Made by a program: the position numbers and the translations under genes. DNA of 64,000 nucleotides. Origin: Sympetrum striolatum. Taxonomy: Eukaryota; Arthropoda; Insecta; Odonata; Libellulidae. The stretch is from positions 21,444,562 to 21,508,561 of the forward strand of contig OX388347.1 in the NCBI GenBank assembly GCA_947579665.1, written 5' to 3'. The notes under the pieces are model-generated. The model did not search any database, had not been told where the DNA came from, and worked only from the letters and a program-made list of their open reading frames with translations. Of this stretch, positions 56,721 to 64,000 are shown piece after piece; positions within the stretch are counted from its first letter, which is position 1, and each line of letters starts with the position of its first letter.

Positions 56721-57723
56721 AAGTGAATGAAAGTCTGTAAAAGCTTTAGTCTTAAAGTATGTTTTTAAAGGTTTTTTCCGTTTTTTGTGCATTTTAGGGG
56801 ATTTTACACACTTTTACTTTCCTGTTTTTCATTTAAAAATTTCTTTTTTTGTCAAAAAGCAATCACAACAAAAAGATAATGTATTATGTAAAGAAATCTG
56901 AATGTTTAAGATTGTTATTAAGCTGAAAATTAATTTACTACAATTTCTAAATAGTGAATAATATTACAAACAAAAATTGAAACCTTAAAAAATCCTTACG
57001 TGATACAAGAAAATAAAGGCTATTATTGAAATCAGCGCCTCAAAATACACTAGAAACACATTTTCTTGGTCTTGTTTTTTTTCAATTACCCCGATTTCGC
57101 AGGCCTGTGTTATTTTAAGGGTGATGAGATTTCTACGTCTGATTTAACAATTGTAAGGAAAATCAAAGTTTTTCTTTTAAGGCACTAAACATTCACCTTA
57201 TTTACTCATTCAGGTATTCATCAAAACAAAAACTATAAGTTCTGTTGAGAATTCGGGCATAAAGCGTTACATTAAAATGAAATTATGCCGCTAGGAAGTC
57301 TCCTAATATATATTCATTCTATATCAAATCAGACTATGCAGCAAAGCTAATTACAAGTATCATGGTTTAAGTAAATTACATATGGTAAAAGAAGCAAACA
57401 TAAAGCGATTACATTGACACATTTATTGATTACAAATACGTAAAAAATACATCTTGTATCGGGAGCGGGTGGTCCCGGGGGAAGGGGTCCTGGGGAATCA
57501 TTAATGTCATTATTCAGCATCACTCATATGTCCGTTACTTTTTAAAACATCACTGATATGAACTATAATGATTTGAGACAAATGTAAGTTTAGGATACAT
57601 TTTTATCTTTCTACCTTTTCTCTTTCTAATTTTTCTCTTTCTACCTAAGGACATGCAAAATATTCTATCCTCTTTCTCACAAAACATATCCAAGCTTATA
57701 TCATAAATATGTTGTCGTCAGCA
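56721..57723. other. Non-coding stretch
   Basis: No gene recognised. It is A/T-rich, with a G-rich patch gggagcgggtggtcccggggg at about 57,459-57,485. It may include the 3' end of the decayed gene, but no tail or terminal repeat is evident. Confidence 0.5.
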
Positions 57724-57731
57724 ACTGTCCA

Positions 57732-57913
57732 AAAAAAAAACGGACTTGAAAAAAGTCCGACAGGGCTAGGAATCGAAACCGGGATCTTCCTCTAAAGAAG
57801 AGGAAGATCCTGGGTTCGATTCCCGGCCCTGTCAGACGTTTTTCAAGTCCCATTTTCCTTGGGATTTTTCCTGGGTGCATGTGCAAAGTACAACTTTAAC
57901 CCTTTCCTTAGTG
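57732..57913 (+). mobile_element. Palindromic tRNA-derived SINE with 8-bp TSD
   Basis: A central stem GATCTTCCTCT..AGAGGAAGATC joins two inverted tRNA 3'-half-like segments. On the plus strand it reads GGGTTCGATTCCCGGCCCTG; on the minus strand the left arm gives a GGTTTCGATTCCTAGCCCTG-like sequence. Each half then runs outward into TCAGACGTTTTTCAAGTCC-like sequence, with the T5+ tract. The palindrome spans about 57,740-57,852. A single-copy tail follows (CCTTGGGATTTTTCCTGGGT.. to TTTCCTTAGTG), shared with the SINE at 54,226. The flanking ACTGTCCA at 57,724-57,731 and 57,914-57,921 is a target-site duplication. Confidence 0.75.
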
Positions 57914-58115
57914 ACTGTCCATTTTGTTAAAAGGATTAATTGGCTATACTTGTTATATTATTTATCTTTGCATTACTCTTATCAGAAATAATTGCCGTGA
58001 TTTTTATATGGCTTCTTAAACAGCAAACCTTGCTTCGTTCTATCTTCAACATTTAATCTTTATATTTATTGAATCCAATAACTCAGTCTAGACTTCGTTG
58101 TAGACTTCCATCATT

Positions 58116-58222
58116 AAGATAAATAGAAACACACTTTTACGTTATACCACAGAAAGTTTATGTAAGACCATGGTCATATAAAAAACTTTCTATGGTATAG
58201 AAGTGTCTTTCTATTTATCTTC
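58116..58222. repeat. Short foldback, arms about 41-45 bp
   Basis: Left arm 58,116-58,160 (AAGATAAATAGAAACACACT..) and right arm 58,182-58,222 (..AGTGTCTTTCTATTTATCTT) are inverted copies with a few mismatches. The loop contains a perfect 10-bp palindrome GACCATGGTC at about 58,166-58,175. No target duplication is evident. Confidence 0.6.
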
Positions 58223-61179
58223 TTTATACTTGTGTTAACTTCATTGCTTTCTTCGTCAGTTAATAATGCTGTATTCTTTAATAATTTTAACAAAAGAAGA
58301 AATAAGTGATTCTAGATCAACGCCTTTCCTATCACAATCCAGAAAAATGTTTTCAGTGATGTGTGGACCCTAATCGCATTATTGTTGGGTATTGGATGGT
58401 GTAATTCTGCAACCAACGAAAAAGTTTCCACCCGATGGTGGTCGCATCCGTAAGTAATTATTGTTATAGTTTTATTCCCTTCAATGCCCTCTTCCTGGAT
58501 CGCCTTCTTTATGGCTTCTTTACGGGGAGGGAGATTGTCAGTGCGTCAATTAATGGCCCCTTAAAGGAGTGGAGGAACCTTGCGGCGTAGCTCGATAGAT
58601 GGCGGGATGTTTAGGGTCATGCAGCGGCGGCGAGAATGGAATGGAAGTGGTTTAGAGTTGGGTTAGCCTTGTGGAGGGCTGTTGCTACAACCAAGGGGGC
58701 GCCACTAAAAAGTGAACCACTTGATTTACTATAATTACCCTTTCCCAGGATCCTTCCCCTAGGGTAATATGGAGAATATGGCTAGGAAGGGAGATCATTC
58801 CGGCGAATGTATGCGCTCTAGGAGTCACTTCGCCTGGATTTCCCATCCTTTTAACTGCTGAGGAATAGTTCTCTCGGAAACTACCGCGTCACGCCATAAA
58901 TAACCCGGGCGATTTTCCGAGTGAAAACACGGACTCGCTGCTTTCATTTATTTCGAGAGCACTGACTATGATTGCGGCGTTGTACGCCCAAGCACTTTTG
59001 TGCGAACTTTCCAATAAATGTTCGTTTTGATAATGCAGCGGAGATTGAGAGGCAAAGTTCGCGGGATAATGAATCCTTAAAAAAAAACACCAGATAATAT
59101 GAGTCGAAAGCTTGTTCAACTTAATGTTTATTAAGTATTCAGTCCATATGCAATTTAAACTCAATTGAATTCAAATAACGATAAGCATTTTCCATTAAAG
59201 AGTACCTGAATACTCACTTAGTAGATACTATCCGTAGTCTCATATCATATTCAATTAAATGTTTATTGATTACTCATATAGATAAGATTATAAACGTAGT
59301 TTAGCAATACACAGAGCAAAATAAAACTAAAACGATAGATTAGCTACGTATAGATTCAGCAAACTCTCTCCTTTGAACAAAAGTTTCTTGACCTACTAAA
59401 GTAATCAAATCTCGTGTTGAATTCAAATAGAATTATTACAAACTAAATTACTGAGCAATGGAGTATTTATTTATAAACAGCAAATTATATTGAGATAATT
59501 GGACATTTGAAATTTCTGCTATCGTAATTTCCTTAACAACCATAATTAGTAAAGCTCAAATTCGGTGGATGCTCCCAGGTAATCAGGGATCTATCACATC
59601 CTTTCCTAATATTTTTCCGAAATCTTCATTTCCTTTATACAAAATCTAACCTTCTTTAAAGGATAATACTGTGCATGTTAAAATCTCATCAATGAGTCCT
59701 GGATTTGTGTTTTTTCATAAATGCATTCTAAGGAATTAACCATTGGAATCATTTCTTCACTCAATAAATGTTGGTCATAAATATTTTCCTATTTTAAACT
59801 ATGAGCTATGTTCTCATTTTTTTCCATTCAATCTCAATTAATAATAAGTTATCATAATTATAAGGAAACCGACTGCTAATGGTTATGTTATACATAAAAA
59901 ACAACTCGAAAACCATCAAAAAACTTGCAAAGCGGCTATACGTATTTCGACTTCCACGAAGTCATCGTCAGGATTAGGTCGGCAAAGAAACGCAAGGAAG
60001 TCGGGAGGAGAGACGGCAAGGGGAAAAAAATAAAAATTGTGATCGTAGAGAGACAATGTGTCACAAAAGAAGAACGTTGAGAAATTATGTGTCATTATGA
60101 GATCGTAGGAAGACTATGTGACTATAGTTATCATAATGTTGATATTAGTGTATTGGGGGAGAAAAGAATAACATTGTTTACAATCGTTATGATTGAATTG
60201 TATTTCTTTTGAACGCTATACAGAATAAAATGAAAAATAATTTCGAGTTTTAACAGTAAATAAATTATTAAATTACAAATTAGAATAAACAATAAGTAAA
60301 TTATTATAAAAATCTGGATCGGTTTTGATTCTAAAGTGGTGATGACTTCTAAGTGGGGTAAGCAATCTATATTGAATATCGGTTTTTATAACTTAAATTT
60401 TTTTATTGAACTTTAAAAATTAATTTCTTTAAACTTTTAAATTCAACTCTTTCTTTAATCAATATATACGCCCTTGATATTTTTAAATAGATCTCTATAG
60501 GGAACGGATATTTTTTCCGCTGCTTAAGGCTTAGGTGACGTTCATATTCCTATAATCTGGTACCCTATTCGACAGACATGGAGGAAACCACCCGATTGGC
60601 AACCCGAAAAAACTTCACCCACTATATGCGTCGGAAAGCACCAGATCCAATATTAATAATGCAGTTATATCATTTAATATTGTTCCTGCTTTCATATGGC
60701 GACAAATAAGACATTTTAATGTCTATCTTTCGTTACAAGACAGAGGATATTAAATCTTTAATTTACCTTTGTCTCAGTTACACAAATGGCTGAGGCAGTA
60801 CGACATGCACTGAGGTTTGAATGATGCTGAGGAATGGCATTCATTTTGGTCAATCTCAAAGTTCCTTTCAAGCTGTCTACCAGAATGGCTTCCCAATACT
60901 CTTTAAAGTTTTGCCCAATTAATTTTTCGATAGCTCATTATTTGTGTAGAATATGTGAAAGCCTTTAGCTTAAGTTTTCACAAATTCTTCAGTAATTCTG
61001 AGTATTATGAATTTTAAACTTGGATTTCATGGTTCATCTTGTCATTTAATTAGAGATAAATGAAAGGAAATGCAACTTAAAACTCTTCCCTTTGAATAGC
61101 GGCATAGACCTATAAACTAAGAGCCCAAGGTCATTTTCAAAATATAAATAATAGGAAAACAACACTGACAGCATTGTTA
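58223..61179. other. Non-coding stretch with one motif-bearing segment
   Basis: No gene recognised. A GC-elevated patch lies at about 58,480-58,960. At 59,944-59,972, ATTTCGACTTCCACGAAGTC is followed by ATCGTCAGG, a relative of the GGTTTCGAC/TCATCAGG motif. A short direct repeat (gatcgtag..gacaatgtgtcac and gatcgtag..gactatgtgact) occurs at about 60,041 and 60,102. The rest is A/T-rich. Confidence 0.5.
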
Positions 61180-61331
61180 ATAATAAGAGTCACAAATATA
61201 CTTTAAGCTGTCAAAAAACTGAGAAGTCATATTCTTTCTTCTGAAGATGCTACACGTAGTAGCGAAACGTACGTCAAGACTTCTTCTCAGTTTTTTGACA
61301 GATTAAAATATAATTGTGACTCTTATTATCA
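61180..61331. repeat. Foldback MITE, arms about 48 bp
   Basis: AATAATAAGAGTCACAAATA.. on the left (61,179-61,227) is inverted at about 61,279-61,331 (..TAATTGTGACTCTTATTAT). The inner arm CTGTCAAAAAACTGAGAAGTC is repeated in inverse on the right. The loop contains cttctgaagatgctacacgtagtagcgaaacg, a possible relative of the GAAACCGG-type motif. It is probably non-autonomous; target duplication not seen. Confidence 0.65.
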
Positions 61332-62371
61332 AAATATAAAGATAGAAAAATTAGAAGGAACTATGGTTACTTTTCACTTTGAATGCTTTGAAAATAATTA
61401 TTCTCAAGGAGTTTGCACCGCACTTATGTGGATATTTTTTGTAGAATTTTTCTCAAAAAGAAAGCAATGACAAAATGTGTCACTTCTATTTTTGCAGTTG
61501 CCTCATTCCTTCCTTAAAGTATTTTTTCAGCTAATGGTGGCTGGGATTAGGTTGAAATCGGGGCTTGGAGCTGAGACATAATTAATTGTCATTGCCCGAT
61601 ATCGATTTTTAATTTTTATGTGTTCTCTAAAATTCGCATATTCAGCCACCTTCTTCCTCTCCGGCAGCATTAAAGCACAATACAACGGAATTCCAGCATC
61701 CGATCACAGATGTATGATCAATAACCATTTCCTTTGGGGTGTTGCTCGTCCGTTCCTTAAATTAAGTCTTGGTCAGGGGATCGTGCTTCGTAAGCCGCCC
61801 ACAGCAGGGAACTTGTACGTGGAGTTGTGTCGGAGGGCTTAAAAGTTACACGGATGTGTGTGCGTGTCGCGTGATCCCTTTATAGAAGAAGTTTTGCGGC
61901 CATTACGACTCCCACACGGCTCATGCTTCTGTTTGAGTTATTCCCAGGTGACGCGAGAGCAACGAATCCAGAGGAAGTTGCTTTAGATGTTATCGAGTGG
62001 TGGAGGAAGGGAAGTGGTCAGTTGGGAGGCTTAATAAGCACTCACTCCCCCCCAAGGGGTCTGCAATGAAAGGCCCTCCGAGAAACTGAGGCGGGATTCG
62101 GCGGAGAGCGATTTTATGAGGAGTCAGTGTCACGTATTGGGGCTCGAAATGATATCGCCGAAGATAGTGTTACGGTGGTCGTTAACAGCAGGACATTATA
62201 GCTGCTCGATGGCCGTTGATCACCATATCAGATTAATCGGTACTGATTACGTAGATGATACAAACTTACCAAATGATGACAATTGAATGAAGTATCCATA
62301 TAATAATTGTAATATCGTAATTGGCATGAACGATCAACTTGATCACTTAACAAATGGAAGGGGTATCTTGA
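61332..62371. other. Non-coding stretch with a GC-elevated patch
   Basis: No gene recognised. A patch of more balanced composition at about 61,640-62,210 has a 74-codon open frame of no known family. The last 8 bp (TATCTTGA, 62,364-62,371) are the target duplication of the next element. Confidence 0.5.
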
Positions 62372-62807
62372 CATGGACGTACCCAGCTTTTTGCCTAGGG
62401 GGGGGGGAAATCAGAAATGCAAATAAAAAATTCAACATAAATGTAAATTTGCATTTACATGTTCCATTGTTATTGCGGCGTCTAAAAATGAACGTATTTC
62501 TCGGAAATTATTTGCAGGTGCAACAACTTCTAAATGCCCATGGAAAGTTCGATTCCTTCCATGTAATGCGTTTTTTACGCACTCGATGTAGGTCAAACGG
62601 ATATGGTCCAGACGTCTGCATGTGAATTGAAACATACTTGCCTATACATTTTACTTTATCTACAATTTCATAAATTCAACAGTACTTCTGCATATGCACA
62701 TAATTAGCTACCGAAATGTATGGGAGCTAAATCGAAGGGTCCAGTGTTGGCTGTCCAGGGGGGGGCAGCTGCCCCCCCTGCCCACCCCCTACGTCGGTAC
62801 GCCCATG
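62372..62807. mobile_element. hAT-type MITE with perfect 8-bp TSD, 436 bp
   Basis: The left end CATGGACGTACCCAG and the right end (inverse CATGGGCGTACCGACG) pair as terminal inverted repeats. TATCTTGA occurs exactly on both sides (62,364-62,371 and 62,808-62,815); an 8-bp duplication is typical of hAT transposases. A G10 run lies 27 bp inside the left end, and a ggggggg..ccccccc inverted pair around CAGCTG lies at about 62,759-62,778 near the right end. No transposase frame. A 112-codon frame crossing the left end is accidental. Confidence 0.85.
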
Positions 62808-62815
62808 TATCTTGA

Positions 62816-64000
62816 GTATCCCATCCCATTGATTAAGTTCTAATGAGAGGATATTTATGATATAAAATTTAAGTAATGGCAGTAAAATAGACATATAACA
62901 AATTAGCTGGCCTTATGAAAGCCAATAAATCGAGTTTTGTAAAACAAGAAAAAGGTACCAAGTTATCAAATTACACTATATTTTGGATTAATTTTTTAAC
63001 GAAAAAATTGGGTTATTTTATTTTATGTCAAAATAAGTTTCTTACGGTGGTATGGTGTATATCAAAATTATAAAACTCTATTTTTTGTATGAATGATAAA
63101 TATTTCATTATGTCTCTGTATAGTATTTTTATATCATTGTACTGTAATTGTGGCCATTCTTTACTCTATTATGTTGTATTATATTCTGATAGAAATAAAT
63201 TAATAAAGTGTTAAGAAAGAAATGGAAAATAAAGAAATGACACTGATAAGAACCCAAGCCTCGCATATTTTGTGATATTCAATACAGTGTGTTTAGTAGG
63301 TGCATCTCAATGAATTGTTTGTAATCATCTTACTTGCCCTATAAATAGCTCCGGATGTATAAATTTATTATTTTAAATATACTTTTCATAAATACTGCTG
63401 GATGACAGATGTCTTGCGATAGCATTGTTTTACTTGAAAAAGGTTTATCCATAAGAGGGGATGAATCTCAACCTCTACCATCAGCAACAGAGTGTTCTAA
63501 AGAGAGAGAGAAGCTTAAGCCAGACGAGGAGTGATGTTTGACTATCCTGACAGAAACATAGCTACTAGATAGAGATCTTCACATAAGAGTACCACAGGAC
63601 ATTAGGTACTATGGCAATATAATTAACCCTTTATTGGGAAGTTTATTCCTCTTTACCACTTTCATTTAATCTCGTACGTTGTTTGTGCTATACATAACAT
63701 TTATGTTGAAAAAATACCTATATTTAGAAGCAGGCAAATTTCCTCTGTCTCTTGAGACATTATCAAAAGCATCCCAATCTCATCCGAGCTGCTATTAGTT
63801 ATAAGTACTCTCGAACAAAAATAAAATTGTTTTTCCAATTATCCTGGATCATCTTATTTAGTTTACATTTACATTTAAACCCTGCAATCCGCCAGTGGCG
63901 CGTGGCAGGGGGTGTAAGACACCGAAATACCTATCTAATCTGGAGAGCTATTAGCTTCTCTAATACTTAGAGGGAAAAATGACCAAAAGTAGCTATCTGT
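62816..64000. other. AT-rich non-coding stretch to the window end
   Basis: No gene recognised. At about 63,866-63,930 cctgcaatccgcc..ggcagggggtgtaagacaccg contains a GGTGT/ACACC stem and reminds me of a widespread insect repeat, but I cannot confirm it. TTAACCCTTTATTGGGAAG at 63,625 looks like a possible piggyBac-type left end without a visible partner inside the window. Confidence 0.45.

Overview
The window looks like a piece of an arthropod nuclear genome, most likely an insect, at about one-third GC. The reasons are: long AT-rich non-coding stretches; tRNA-derived SINEs; a large variety of small transposons (piggyBac-, hAT-, pogo- and mariner-like); a decayed mariner-type transposase and a decayed multi-copy protein, both of kinds I know from arthropod genomes; and no operons or bacterial signals. 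I could not identify any host protein-coding gene with confidence. The window is probably intergenic or the inside of a very long intron. One 96-codon minus-strand frame at 37,682-37,972 is the only faint candidate exon.

The centrepiece is a full-length non-LTR retrotransposon at about 41,601-48,293. It has two intact open frames. ORF1 is 674 aa with a CCHC zinc knuckle. ORF2 is 1,162 aa with an APE-type endonuclease, a reverse transcriptase and a C-terminal CCHC motif, and resembles the Tx1 group. A (TAA)n tail follows. It sits inside an (AC)n microsatellite. That microsatellite is itself the internal simple repeat of an older, tandem-repeat-bearing element resembling Helentron-derived (HINE) repeats. 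A second, uninterrupted copy of the older element at 31,868-32,704 shows the pre-insertion arrangement.

Layout. 1-13.6 kb: mostly unique AT-rich DNA with a few pyrimidine-rich, GC-elevated patches and SINE fragments. 13.6-16.2 kb: a cluster of tRNA-derived repeats, a retroelement tail, a TTAA-type piggyBac MITE and a foldback. 18.6-23.9 kb: three different diverged local tandem repeats and a near-perfect 260-bp hairpin. 25.9-35.7 kb: a foldback, the HINE-like copy, (GGAC)n and a palindromic tRNA-derived element. 40.5-48.5 kb: the nested retrotransposon. 48.6-49.9 kb: a LINE remnant split cleanly by a 946-bp piggyBac-type element; removing the element restores the LINE reading frame. 51.7-52.7 kb: a pogo-type MITE followed by a decayed mariner-like element. 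53.7-57.9 kb: a retroelement tail, SINEs, and a pseudogene of an uncharacterised arthropod protein family split by a hAT-type MITE with an 8-bp duplication. 58-62.8 kb: foldbacks and a second hAT-type MITE with a perfect 8-bp duplication.

The window therefore records successive transposon insertions rather than a cooperating gene system. The most notable observations are the Tx1-like element nested in an (AC)n array, the palindromic tRNA-derived elements, and three insertions whose ancestral empty sites can be read directly. All family assignments are from motif recognition by eye; no database search was possible.
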